64,000 nucleotides of DNA from Neorhodopirellula lusitana (GTDB lineage Bacteria > Planctomycetota > Planctomycetia > Pirellulales > Pirellulaceae). Shown piece after piece: positions 28,041 to 36,867 of the stretch (position 1 is its first letter; every line of letters begins with the position of its first letter). The stretch lies in contig NZ_FXUG01000001.1 in assembly GCF_900182915.1 (NCBI RefSeq), positions 930,001 through 994,000 on the forward strand, written 5' to 3'. Below the pieces are notes generated by a model. It was not told the DNA's origin. It worked only from the letters and a program-made list of their open reading frames with translations, and did not search any database. A program made the position numbers and the translations under genes.

Positions 28041-29600
28041 TTACCTGCGTTTTTTCTTCTTCGTGAATTTGGTGAATGGGATGACAGGGCGTTTGACCAC
28101 CTCGTCGGGGCCCCGGAACACATAAGGTCTCCATATCTCAACCGCTTCTTCCCACTGGGCTAAAGTGCGAGTTGGGTACCAGGGCGGACATCCCATTTCG
28201 GTGAAGTTGTAATTGTCTGCGTTCTCTCGCACCCACTGGGCTACGTTCGGGATCGGAGCCGTCTTCGGGAAGATACCTTTCGCACGGAATGTGTCGTTAA
28301 CGCCTTGGTCTTGAATGACCTCGTTTCGCCAGTGATCTAGTTCGGCCAAAAGTGTCGCTTTCACGTCGGCGTGCATGGGATCGTCGGCGAGGTTGTTGAG
28401 TTCGTAAGGATCGTTGTTCAGGTCGAACATTTCGATATCGGGTTTGTGGGGAGCCATGAACAAGGCTTGTTCAGGCGTGAGTAAACCCTTCAGGTATAGG
28501 ACATTCATTTCAGCCAACGGCGGGTACGCGCCCTCTTTGTATTGACTGAATTGGCAGTACGCGCGGTCCGGCATCAGATTGAGAATTAGCTTGAAGTCTT
28601 TGGAGCGAATGGAACGCATCGCGTCATGGGTATTACCCATCTTGTCGCGGGCAGCAAACAGGTATTCGCGACTCGCGACATCCTCACCGAACAGGCTTTT
28701 GCCATGCAGGGGAACTGGCGAGGCGGCTCCACCGACTTCCAGGACGGTCGCGCAAATGTCCAGCGAACTGACCAAGTCGTCGTTGACCTGGTTCGGCTCG
28801 ACTTTGCCGGGCCACCGCATGATCATTGGGATTCGCGTGCCTTCGTCGTAAAGGAACTGCTTGCCTCGAATGTTGCAAACGCCGTGGTCGCTGATGAAAA
28901 ACACAAGCGTGTTGTCTGCAAGGCCTTCGTCTTCAAGTCGCTGCAATAATTCGCCCACTTCACGGTCGACCAACTGCATCGCCTCTAAACCGTTTGCCCA
29001 GTCACGGCGAATGAAAGGCGTGTCGGCGTAGTACGGTGGCAGTTCGACATCTTCGATCGCGATCGGGCGGATGGGATCACGGTTCCATTGCCGGTGCGTG
29101 CCACCGAACGTAATGCGAGCAAAGAATGGTTGATTCGGTTCTCGCTCATTCCAGTCGCCGCCCATGAATAAATCTTGTTTCGTGTTGGGCAAGAAATTGC
29201 AGTCCGTCTTGCTGCTCATCAAGCACGTGAAATATCCGGCGTCGGCCATCAGGTGCGGAATGGGGCGGATTCCATAAGGAAGCGGCTCGGGGTTTTCTTC
29301 GCGGTGTTGATGAGCACCAATGTAGTTTTGATGGAAGCCCGTCATCATCGCGGAACGCGACGTGGAGCATACTGGCGAGGTCGTGAAAGCTCGCTCGTAT
29401 CGAATTCCTTCGGATGCGAGTTTGTCGACGTGCGGTGTTTGGATCCCCTTGGTGCCATAGCAGGAAAGATCCGCAGACCAGTCTTCAATTGTGATCCAAA
29501 GAATATTGGGACGTTGGGCGACGGCTGATGAACAGCATGTCCAAAACGTCAAAAGGAACCCAAGGGTCAGGATGAGGAGTGTGGTGAAGATTCGGTGCAT
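28041..29600 (-). CDS. Type I (S1) sulfatase F (CSTSR motif)
   Basis: 519 residues, signal peptide about 1-28. Metal-site motif ITIEDWSADLSCYG begins near 37. The formylglycine motif is CSTSRSAMMTG with Cys78; the usual Pro at position +2 is Thr, a variant seen in one planctomycete/Bacteroidetes sulfatase branch where GAHQHRE follows, as it does here. The late metal motif is FISDHGV. The N-terminus (WITIEDWS) replaces the common ADDxG pattern. It ends in a basic tail (KFTKKKKRR). It lies in the four-sulfatase run, with 318 bases separating it from sulfatase G upstream. Substrate unknown. Confidence 0.9.
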   Translation of the reverse strand: MHRIFTTLLILTLGFLLTFWTCCSSAVAQRPNILWITIEDWSADLSCYGTKGIQTPHVDKLASEGIRYERAFTTSPVCSTSRSAMMTGFHQNYIGAHQHREENPEPLPYGIRPIPHLMADAGYFTCLMSSKTDCNFLPNTKQDLFMGGDWNEREPNQPFFARITFGGTHRQWNRDPIRPIAIEDVELPPYYADTPFIRRDWANGLEAMQLVDREVGELLQRLEDEGLADNTLVFFISDHGVCNIRGKQFLYDEGTRIPMIMRWPGKVEPNQVNDDLVSSLDICATVLEVGGAASPVPLHGKSLFGEDVASREYLFAARDKMGNTHDAMRSIRSKDFKLILNLMPDRAYCQFSQYKEGAYPPLAEMNVLYLKGLLTPEQALFMAPHKPDIEMFDLNNDPYELNNLADDPMHADVKATLLAELDHWRNEVIQDQGVNDTFRAKGIFPKTAPIPNVAQWVRENADNYNFTEMGCPPWYPTRTLAQWEEAVEIWRPYVFRGPDEVVKRPVIPFTKFTKKKKRR

Positions 29601-29918
29601 GTCAGCTTATTGTGAAAGGGGGAGGCGGCTTGCTGCAAAGGTGTTTTTGGCAACTTCGTCTCGGGAAACCTATCTCTGGAAACTTCGTCGATCTGCGCTC
29701 GGTCTGGCAGCGTCGACCTCAATGCTTCGTTGCGATTGATCGAACCCGCCTTCAGTCAAGCTGGTTGTCTCAAAGGGATGCCTATCACCCCGTTCGTGAC
29801 CAAAATCGAATGCCTGGTTTGTGTTTTAGGTTTTGCATGCGGGAGCATTGCTGTTCCAGTGACGCACGTGAATCCTTTCGCTTGTTGGATTGAACTCGAA
29901 TGAAATTGGAAGCGTCGA
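29601..29918. other. Intergenic gap between sulfatases G and F
   Basis: 318 bases without a supported gene. It may hold a separate promoter for sulfatase F, but no clear promoter, hairpin or repeat was seen. Confidence 0.4.
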
Positions 29919-31373
29919 TTAATTTGATCGCTTCGGCTTGGCGGATTTTGGTGTTGTCTTTAATGGCTTCCATGCGGAATAAGGTTTGTAGGTCGGGTCG
30001 TCATAGTCGCCACCGGATTGGCTGCGTTGGACGTCGTCAAAGAAGGCGATGAGGTCACGTTCGAGCCGCTCGGCAACTTCGGGCTTCTGCGCCGCAATGT
30101 TGTTTTTTTCCGCACGATCGTGGCTGATGTCATACAGCTCACGCCTGGGAAGCAAGAACTTGTAGTGATCGCGAATGATCGATGATTCGCCAGCTGCGTA
30201 GCGGAAGTGAATGTCGGTATGTCGTTTCGCTGCTTGCCCTGTCAAAGCTGGCATCGCGTCCTGTCCGTCCAGAGGTCGATCGTCGGGCATGTCGTAGCCG
30301 ACGATGTTTTGGATGGTGGGGAAGTAGTCGAGCGTTGACAGGATGGAGTCGGATTGCGTCCCCGCGGGGATCTTCCCCGGCCAAAAGGCGAACGCTGGCA
30401 CCCGCACTCCGCCGTCGTACAATGCCCGCTTGCGTCCCCGCAGTCCGTCTGTGGTCCCCATTCGTCGACCGCCGGCTTGTTTGCCTTCCGGGCCGTTGTC
30501 GCTACAGAAGAAAATTAGCGTGTTTTCGGCGACGTTCGCTGCCTGCAACATCCCAGTGATTCGTCCGACCTGTTCATCCATTTCCGTAATGCAGCCATAG
30601 AAGTGGGCCGCTGCGCCATGCCCTTCGTATTTCTTTAAGTAGTCAGGGCCAGCTTGAATGTCTTCATGAGGAGCATGAAACCACACCACGGCGAAGAACG
30701 GCTTTCCTTGGTCAATTGCGTTCTTCATGAATGGAGCGGCGCGATCGACGACCACGCGGGCTGCGCCGCCTTTTAGACTTTCGTCATTACCGTCAACCGG
30801 AACGCCATTTTCATAAAACGGATTCCGGACGGCTCGTTTCCCTAGGCCGGGATTCCAAGTGGACACGGCGGATTCGGTCACGAACGACGCGTCGTAATCA
30901 CGCTCCCATGGCGGGGCATAGTTGATTTCTGGTTTGCGGTTCTTGCCCTTGGATGACTCCGTCTTGCTTAGCGTGCCAAGATGCCACTTGCCGAAGTGAC
31001 CGGTCGTGTAGCCTTTCGACTTAAGCGCCCTAGCAAGCGTGATCTCTTGGCTGGGAAGATGGCCGGCGTTGGCGGTGTAGATGCCGTAGCGGTCGTGATG
31101 ACGCCCCGTTAAGCACGTCCCGCGTGTGGGTGAGCAGACGGAATTGCCAGAGTAAAAGTGCGTTAACTTAACGCCTTGCTGGGCCAATGAATCCAGGTGC
31201 GGTGTCTGTATGATGGGGTTGCCGTTGAACCCGGTGTCACCATAGCCCAGGTCATCAGCCATCATCAAAATGATGTTGGGGCGATTCGCTGGTTCGGCCG
31301 CCCAAGCTAGTGACTGAAAAACAATCGTTAGCAGAACGATCGATATGGTGGTCAGATGGAATCGTCGAATCAT
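29919..31373 (-). CDS. Type I (S1) sulfatase G
   Basis: 484 residues with a signal peptide (about 1-26). Markers: MMADDLGYGDTGFNG near 37, formylglycine motif CSPTRGTCLTGRHHDRYG with Cys80, GKWHLGT, WFHAPHEDIQAG, CSDNGPEGKQ. The pattern is the arylsulfatase-A-like branch; it carries several extra cysteines around the active-site loop (for example SPTRGTC). It lies 72 bases downstream of sulfatase H, probably in the same transcript. Substrate not assigned. Confidence 0.93.
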   Translation of the reverse strand: MIRRFHLTTISIVLLTIVFQSLAWAAEPANRPNIILMMADDLGYGDTGFNGNPIIQTPHLDSLAQQGVKLTHFYSGNSVCSPTRGTCLTGRHHDRYGIYTANAGHLPSQEITLARALKSKGYTTGHFGKWHLGTLSKTESSKGKNRKPEINYAPPWERDYDASFVTESAVSTWNPGLGKRAVRNPFYENGVPVDGNDESLKGGAARVVVDRAAPFMKNAIDQGKPFFAVVWFHAPHEDIQAGPDYLKKYEGHGAAAHFYGCITEMDEQVGRITGMLQAANVAENTLIFFCSDNGPEGKQAGGRRMGTTDGLRGRKRALYDGGVRVPAFAFWPGKIPAGTQSDSILSTLDYFPTIQNIVGYDMPDDRPLDGQDAMPALTGQAAKRHTDIHFRYAAGESSIIRDHYKFLLPRRELYDISHDRAEKNNIAAQKPEVAERLERDLIAFFDDVQRSQSGGDYDDPTYKPYSAWKPLKTTPKSAKPKRSN

Positions 31374-31445
31374 GCTCTACGGTCTCAATCTTTTTCGGGT
31401 TGTTGAATCCATCGGGGCGTCTTCGCTGACGTCTTGGCTTGCATC

Positions 31446-32951
31446 CTATTCGAACACGGGCAAGTAATCATCGTTGAGTCGTTTCAGGGTCGGCATGAGC
31501 TGGGCGACGACCTCGGGATGTGTCACCGCGATGTTGGTCGTTTCGTTGGGATCGACCCGATGATCAAACAGCATTATCGAGCGTCTTTTGCCGTCATCGT
31601 GCACCGCTAACCGGTAGTGCGGTGTTTTCATGCTGATTGCGTCTCGCCAATAGCTAAGCACCGCATCGCGTCCGTTTGCGTTGGGATCATTGACCAGCCT
31701 TGCGAAACTTTCTCCCTGGATGTCGTCGGTCTTTGGCAGAGATGCTAGGTCGCAAAGGGTTGGGTAAATATCCAGCGACGCGACGAGCCCGTCGGTGGCC
31801 ACGCCTGGCGAATTCATATCAGGCGTTTGAACGATCAGCGTACTGCGAAGTGATCGGTCAAACATGCTGTGCTTTCCCCAAATGGTATGATCGCCCAGAT
31901 GCCAGCCATGATCGCCCCACACCACAATGATCGTGTTCTTGTCGAGCCCAAGTTGCTTTAACTGATCAAGCACCTTGCCGACTTGGGCGTCAACGAAGCT
32001 AGTGGCTGCGAAGTTGGCGTGGATCACTTCGCGAGCGTAGTCATCGGAAAGTCGTTTGCCCACGCCACCTTTTTCAGGTGAAAGGTACTGGCCAAAGAAC
32101 TCCGAACTGCTGTGCAAAAAAGCTTGATCAACGTCGGCGGGTGGATCTGGGTTGGGAGACAAGGGGATGGTCTCGCGATCGTACATTTTCCAGTACTTAC
32201 GCGGTGCACAGAATGGTAGGTGCGGCTTGAAGAATCCGATCGCCATAAAGAACGGTTCTTCTGATGCGGCCCGCTGCTTCAGTCCCTCAACAGCCAGGTT
32301 AGCCAGTTGACCATCCGGGTAATCCTCGTCAGAGAGGTCCAGCCTCTCAAACGGCGGTCGCTTCGGGTCAGACCGTCCGACGCCATCGGCGTAGGCGTGA
32401 GATAACTCTTGCCCTCTCCAAAGTTGATTGGAGCATCTGAGAAACTGGTCCCAGCTGTATCGAAGTTCTAGAGCCCCATCGTGAACGCCGTCCGCGTTGT
32501 GGCTGATCTTGCCCATTCCAACGGTGTGATAACCGTTGCGTTTGAAGTGATGAATGAACGTTTCGGGTGAATCGGGCTCTTTGTCACTGGCCAGCCACTT
32601 TCCCAGCAATTGGTGTGTGATGTCCTCTTTGGAGTGAAGGTTCTTACCCGTCAACATTGTCGCACGCGACGGGCCACAAGTAGGCACCTGGACGTAGTGC
32701 TTGCGAAATAATCGTGACTGAGACGCCAGCTGATCGAGATTCGGTGTGACCATGTAATCCAGCCCATATGCACCCAATTGCGGACGCAGATCGTCGATGG
32801 CGATGAATAGCACATTGGGGCGTGGTGCTTCAGCTGATGGGTTGTCAGTCGACGCATTGGCTGCTGCATCCAGTGCCGATGCTGGGACGGTCCAGAGGCA
32901 AAGCAACGATGCCAGTGCGATCGTGATTAGTTTCAATCTGGCAGGCAGCAT
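31446..32951 (-). CDS. Type I (S1) sulfatase H, iduronate-2-sulfatase-like
   Basis: About 501 residues from the ATG at 32951, which starts the signal peptide (about 1-26); upstream in-frame sequence to 33128 is not signal-like. Markers: AIDDLRPQLGAYG near 51, formylglycine motif CGPSRATMLTGKN with Cys92, GKISHNADG, AIGFFKPHLPFCAP (typical of iduronate-2-sulfatase-like enzymes), and WGDHGWHLGDH. This makes it the most specific of the nine sulfatase assignments: the branch removes 2-O-sulfate from uronic acids in characterised members. Whether the native substrate here is a uronate-containing algal polysaccharide is inference. It is first in the H-G-F-E run. Confidence 0.92.
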   Translation of the reverse strand: MLPARLKLITIALASLLCLWTVPASALDAAANASTDNPSAEAPRPNVLFIAIDDLRPQLGAYGLDYMVTPNLDQLASQSRLFRKHYVQVPTCGPSRATMLTGKNLHSKEDITHQLLGKWLASDKEPDSPETFIHHFKRNGYHTVGMGKISHNADGVHDGALELRYSWDQFLRCSNQLWRGQELSHAYADGVGRSDPKRPPFERLDLSDEDYPDGQLANLAVEGLKQRAASEEPFFMAIGFFKPHLPFCAPRKYWKMYDRETIPLSPNPDPPADVDQAFLHSSSEFFGQYLSPEKGGVGKRLSDDYAREVIHANFAATSFVDAQVGKVLDQLKQLGLDKNTIIVVWGDHGWHLGDHTIWGKHSMFDRSLRSTLIVQTPDMNSPGVATDGLVASLDIYPTLCDLASLPKTDDIQGESFARLVNDPNANGRDAVLSYWRDAISMKTPHYRLAVHDDGKRRSIMLFDHRVDPNETTNIAVTHPEVVAQLMPTLKRLNDDYLPVFE

Positions 32952-33568
32952 GGGCGTGCTTTCTTTGCGAATCTGCAGAAATGCTTCGAGTGAATGTTGG
33001 GTACTGAACGGGGCGAATGAGCGTGTCTGCTGACGTTTCTTGCCGCGAAGTGGTTGCTGCGGTGGCTCACGCACGCGATCAACTGGCGGTGTAAATGGTT
33101 TGTCTGGGGAGACCAGGCGAAAACACAAAGGTCGCGTTGCAAAACGCGGTGAGCTCGGCCGGCGGCCTTCGCTTCCAAGAAGCGGATCTCCGATGTTGCG
33201 ATTTCGTCAACATAAATCTTTGACGGACTTTGGGACGCGAGATCATTGCCCTGCGTTTGACGACCTCATCAAAAACGTTGACGCGTTCAGCAAACGTTGC
33301 TGCCAACATCAAACACAGCTAGCGTGGAGCGATTTTCCGTCGGTCTGACAGGGCCTTGAGGAGGTGAATTGGCCGTTTTTCTCTTCCCTTCCCCCACTTC
33401 TGGAAAACGACTTAGAGCAGATTTATTTCGAGTCCCTGGGCTGTGGGACTCACGCGTCGATTCTGGTTTGTCTAAACTAGGGGGAAGTTGCCCCGCGGCG
33501 TCATGCCCACTGCAGGTGTTTATCAAGCACCTGTCTCACACGTTATGAATCCCCAAAGAGATATTTGC
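32952..33568. other. Divergent intergenic region
   Basis: 617 bases between sulfatase H (minus) and the Gfo/Idh/MocA gene (plus). It must carry both promoters; no gene, repeat or convincing operator was recognised. Confidence 0.4.
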
Positions 33569-34936
33569 ATGTCTGTTTCATTGAATCCGTCTCGTCGTCA
33601 GTTTTTGGGAAGCATCGCTGCCGGTTCGGCTGGCGTGATGATGTCCAGCTCCGGTCGCGTCTTCGGAGCTGAGTCTCCGAATGATCGTCCCGTTTTCGCG
33701 ACAATCGGATTGCGGAATCAAGGCTGGCATATCACTAGCAAGTCAACCCAGTTCGCGGACTTTGCAGCCTTGGCGGACGTCGACGCCACTGTGTTGGGTG
33801 CGAACCTTGAAAAGCTCGAGAAAAAGACCAGCAAGAAAGCGGACGGGTTTAAGGACTACCGTGAAATCTTGGATCGTGACGACATCGATGCGGTGATGAT
33901 CGGCGCCCCGGATCATTGGCATACAAAAATCTCCGTCGAAGCGATGTTGGCTGGTAAGGACGTTTATTGCGAAAAACCGCTAACATTGACCATCGATGAA
34001 GGCAAGTTGATCGAGAAGATCGTTAAGCAAACCGGGCGTGTCTTCCAGGTCGGAACGATGCAGCGGACTGAAAACAGCCAGCGGTTCCTGAAGGCAATCG
34101 CCTTGATCCGAGACGGCCGGATCGGTGAGATTCGCAAGGTCACATGTGGGATCAACGGAGCCAGCGGTTCGCCTGTGATTCCGGCCATCGATGCTCCCGA
34201 AGGTCTCGACTGGGACATGTGGCTCGGTCCAGCTCCCAAGGTGCCTTACCGTGCTTTACCGCAAATGCGAAAGGGTTACGGCGGCGGTGTGCCGCTCTAT
34301 ACTAATTGTCATTACGCTTGGCGAAACTGGTATGAGTATTCCGGTGGTCAAATGAATGACTGGGGCGCGCACCACGTCGACATCGCCACATGGGCGTTGG
34401 GTGCCGCGGATACCGGTCCCAGCAAGGTCACACCGGTCAGCTTTGATCTGCCGGTTGAGTACGCCAACGGGTATCCGAGCGTCAGCGATCAATACAATTC
34501 GCCAACCAAGTTTGAAATCCACGTCAACATGCCCGGTGATATTCCGATGGTCATTTCCAGCGAGGGTGATAACGGGATTTTGTTCGAGGGAACCAAGGGA
34601 CGCTTCTTCGTTAATCGTGGCAAGCTGACTGGAAAACCCGTCGAGGACTTGGAAACCAATCCGTTGCCAGAAGGTGCAGTGGAGGATGTCTATGGTGGTC
34701 CGGTTAGTAAGAATCACACCGCCAACTTCATCGAGGCCATGGTCGCTAGGACGCAACCTGTTTCCGACGTTTGGTCTCACAACCGAATGCTGGAGACTTG
34801 TCACCTGGCAAACATCTCGATCCGCTTGGGCCGCGAACTGAACTGGGACCCAGTCGCCCGTCAAATCATCGGCGACGAAGAAGCCAACGCGTTCTTGAGT
34901 CGCGAGAGCCGCAAGGGTTACGAGATCAACATGTAA
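33569..34936 (+). CDS. Gfo/Idh/MocA family oxidoreductase, Tat-exported
   Basis: About 455 residues. The ATG at 33569 has AAAGAG upstream and opens a twin-arginine signal (PSRRQFLGSIAAGSAGVMM). The mature protein has a Rossmann domain (about 40-160), beginning ATIGLRNQGWH with a weaker glycine pattern than usual, followed by DAVMIGAPDHWHTKIS and the family's EKP motif (VYCEKPLTLTIDEG). The C-terminal alpha/beta domain contains NDWGAHHVDIATWALG. Such proteins bind NAD(P) and oxidise or reduce sugars and their derivatives. Periplasmic members are common in planctomycetes. Placement next to sulfatases suggests sugar processing; the substrate is unknown. Confidence 0.92.
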   Translation: MSVSLNPSRRQFLGSIAAGSAGVMMSSSGRVFGAESPNDRPVFATIGLRNQGWHITSKSTQFADFAALADVDATVLGANLEKLEKKTSKKADGFKDYREILDRDDIDAVMIGAPDHWHTKISVEAMLAGKDVYCEKPLTLTIDEGKLIEKIVKQTGRVFQVGTMQRTENSQRFLKAIALIRDGRIGEIRKVTCGINGASGSPVIPAIDAPEGLDWDMWLGPAPKVPYRALPQMRKGYGGGVPLYTNCHYAWRNWYEYSGGQMNDWGAHHVDIATWALGAADTGPSKVTPVSFDLPVEYANGYPSVSDQYNSPTKFEIHVNMPGDIPMVISSEGDNGILFEGTKGRFFVNRGKLTGKPVEDLETNPLPEGAVEDVYGGPVSKNHTANFIEAMVARTQPVSDVWSHNRMLETCHLANISIRLGRELNWDPVARQIIGDEEANAFLSRESRKGYEINM

Positions 34937-34942
34937 GTGGCC

Positions 34943-34965
34943 CGCTTCGTCAGTTTGGCGAAGCG
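34943..34965. terminator. Hairpin between convergent genes
   Basis: CGCTTCG and CGAAGCG form a 7-bp stem with a 9-base loop, just after the oxidoreductase stop codon and facing the convergent NmrA-like gene. There is no strong T tract. Confidence 0.5.
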
Positions 34966-35090
34966 ACTGATTTTGAAATGCTCTTCGGTTGGTTCGTGAT
35001 GAACTTGCCGAAGAGCGGCGCGCTTGAGATGCCAACCGGTGGCTACGGTGCCGGCCCACCGTCAAACGGTTCTCTGGATGAACTCGCAAC

Positions 35091-35957
35091 TCACTCTGGT
35101 GAGCTGAGTTCTTTCAGGCCATCGAAATACGATGCCCAGCTCAAATGGGCTCGACCGGCAGCTTTCGCGAAATGGCTTTCGTTGTTCGCTGCACCGTTGC
35201 GGATGCCTTCGTAAATTCCGGCAATCACGCTGCCTAGGAATTCTCCCAGTTCGGCGATTCTATCTTCTCGATACTCCTCGACTGACATCGAGTGGTATTT
35301 CAGATTGGTGCCAAATGCGCCGTTCATGTAATCGGCTAATTGCTGTTGAGTAATCGCCTCGCCGTGCAGATTGTAGGTTTGGCCGTCGTGTTGGGGTTCC
35401 GTCATCATTTTCGCGTACGCGTAAGCCAACTCGGGGCGAGTCGTGTAGCCGCACTTTTCATCGCCCGCGCAATTCGCGATTTCTCCGCGTTCAATGTACG
35501 TCGCGATGTATTCAACGTCCGGTTCGATGTAGATGCCGTTGCGGCCGATCGCCCACGAAAGGCCACTGTTGCGAACGTCTTCTTCGGTTTGCCGGTTACT
35601 CTGGACGACAGGCGAAAACGCAGTGCCGGTTTCCGCTCCTTGGATACTTGTGTAAACGATTTTTTTCACGCCCGCATGCTTGGCCGCTTCGATGACATTG
35701 CGATGTTGCTCGATCCGTTTTTCGGGGGCATCCATGCCGGAAACCAGAAGCACCGTTTCGATGCCGTGGAGCGAATGTTGTAAGTCTTCACGAGACAGGT
35801 AGTCTCCAGGCCGAATTTCAACGCCGAGTGATTCGGCCTTGCTGGGCGTGCGGGCAAGACCGACGACGTTTTCCTTGCCGACGATCTCGATTGCGGCTTG
35901 GACAATTTCAGAGCCAAGCTGACCACTGGCTGCCGTGACTGCGATTCGTTGATTCAT
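35091..35957 (-). CDS. NmrA-like/QorB-type NAD(P)-binding oxidoreductase
   Basis: 288 residues. A Rossmann start MNQRIAVTAASGQLGSEIVQ gives a GxxGxxG-type nucleotide site. The layout (VVGLARTPSKAESLGVEIRP, then KKIVYTSIQGAETG) matches atypical SDRs of the NmrA/QorB group, in which some members are NAD(P)H:quinone oxidoreductases and others regulatory. There is no signal peptide, so it is cytoplasmic. It is followed upstream on the same strand by an SDR, an MBL hydrolase and a MarR regulator, a cluster that resembles a stress or detoxification unit. Catalytic function is not proven. Confidence 0.85.
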   Translation of the reverse strand: MNQRIAVTAASGQLGSEIVQAAIEIVGKENVVGLARTPSKAESLGVEIRPGDYLSREDLQHSLHGIETVLLVSGMDAPEKRIEQHRNVIEAAKHAGVKKIVYTSIQGAETGTAFSPVVQSNRQTEEDVRNSGLSWAIGRNGIYIEPDVEYIATYIERGEIANCAGDEKCGYTTRPELAYAYAKMMTEPQHDGQTYNLHGEAITQQQLADYMNGAFGTNLKYHSMSVEEYREDRIAELGEFLGSVIAGIYEGIRNGAANNESHFAKAAGRAHLSWASYFDGLKELSSPE

Positions 35958-36080
35958 GGTTACTTCCTGTTGGCGGTTGGCGGAAATCTACTATTCAATT
36001 TGGCTGGCGGATTTTTATGGCTGCCGGTTCTTCGTCTTCAGATGTGCATCGTGCTGAGTCGCATCAATAGCAGTGAATGC

Positions 36081-36821
36081 TCAGACCATGCCTCCATTGG
36101 CACGCAGGGTTTGGCCATTCATCCAAGCCCCATCGGGTCCTGCCAGAAACGCGACGACATTCGCAATGTCTTCAGGGGTGCCCAGTCGTTCCAGCGGTGA
36201 CATTTTCGACAGTTTTTCGACCAGTTCCGGGGGCTTGCCGTCCAGGAATAGCGCGGTGCCAGTTGGACCGGGCGCTACGGCGTTGACGGTGATGTTACGG
36301 CCTCGCATCTCTTTCGCCATGATCGCGGTCATCGTTTCGATGGCAGCCTTGATACCTGCATAGACACCGTACTTCTCAAACTTCATCCCAACGACGGTTG
36401 TGGAAAGATTCACGATCCGGCCGCCGTCCCGCAGGCGTTTTCCGGCCTCACGCAGGGTGTTGAACGTGCCCCGAAAGTTCACTGCGACCTGTGCATCAAA
36501 GATTGCATCGTCGCATTCCGTGATCGTGGCCAGTTTCATGATGCCCGCATTATTGATCAGCACATCGACGCCACCGAACGCTGCTTCGGCGCTGTCGAAC
36601 ATTCGTTTGACGGCAGCGGAATCGGAAACGTCTGCCTGGACCGCGATGGCATGGCCGCCTCGGGATTCGATCTTGTTGACGACCTCTGTCGCGGCATTCC
36701 TACCGCCTGCATAGTTGACGACGACGTTGAGTCCGTCGCTGGCAAGTCGTTGTGCGATTGCTGCCCCTATCCCGCGCGATGAACCAGTCACGATTGCGGT
36801 CCTGTTACTGTCTTCGTTCAT
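36081..36821 (-). CDS. Short-chain dehydrogenase/reductase (classical SDR)
   Basis: 246 residues. It has the full classical set: TGSSRGIG cofactor loop at about 12-19, NNAG near 90, a Ser in LSTTVVG near 144, and the catalytic YAGIK (Tyr near 154, Lys near 158). The late PGPTGTALF loop is typical. The Arg in GSSRGIG favours NADP(H). It resembles 3-oxoacyl-ACP reductase-like enzymes, but such resemblance does not fix the substrate. It lies between the NmrA-like gene and the MBL-fold enzyme on the minus strand and is probably co-expressed with them. Confidence 0.93.
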   Translation of the reverse strand: MNEDSNRTAIVTGSSRGIGAAIAQRLASDGLNVVVNYAGGRNAATEVVNKIESRGGHAIAVQADVSDSAAVKRMFDSAEAAFGGVDVLINNAGIMKLATITECDDAIFDAQVAVNFRGTFNTLREAGKRLRDGGRIVNLSTTVVGMKFEKYGVYAGIKAAIETMTAIMAKEMRGRNITVNAVAPGPTGTALFLDGKPPELVEKLSKMSPLERLGTPEDIANVVAFLAGPDGAWMNGQTLRANGGMV

Positions 36822-36867
36822 GCTGCTTCTCTTTCCTGTTTTCGTGCGGTGGTTCGACTGACGTGCT

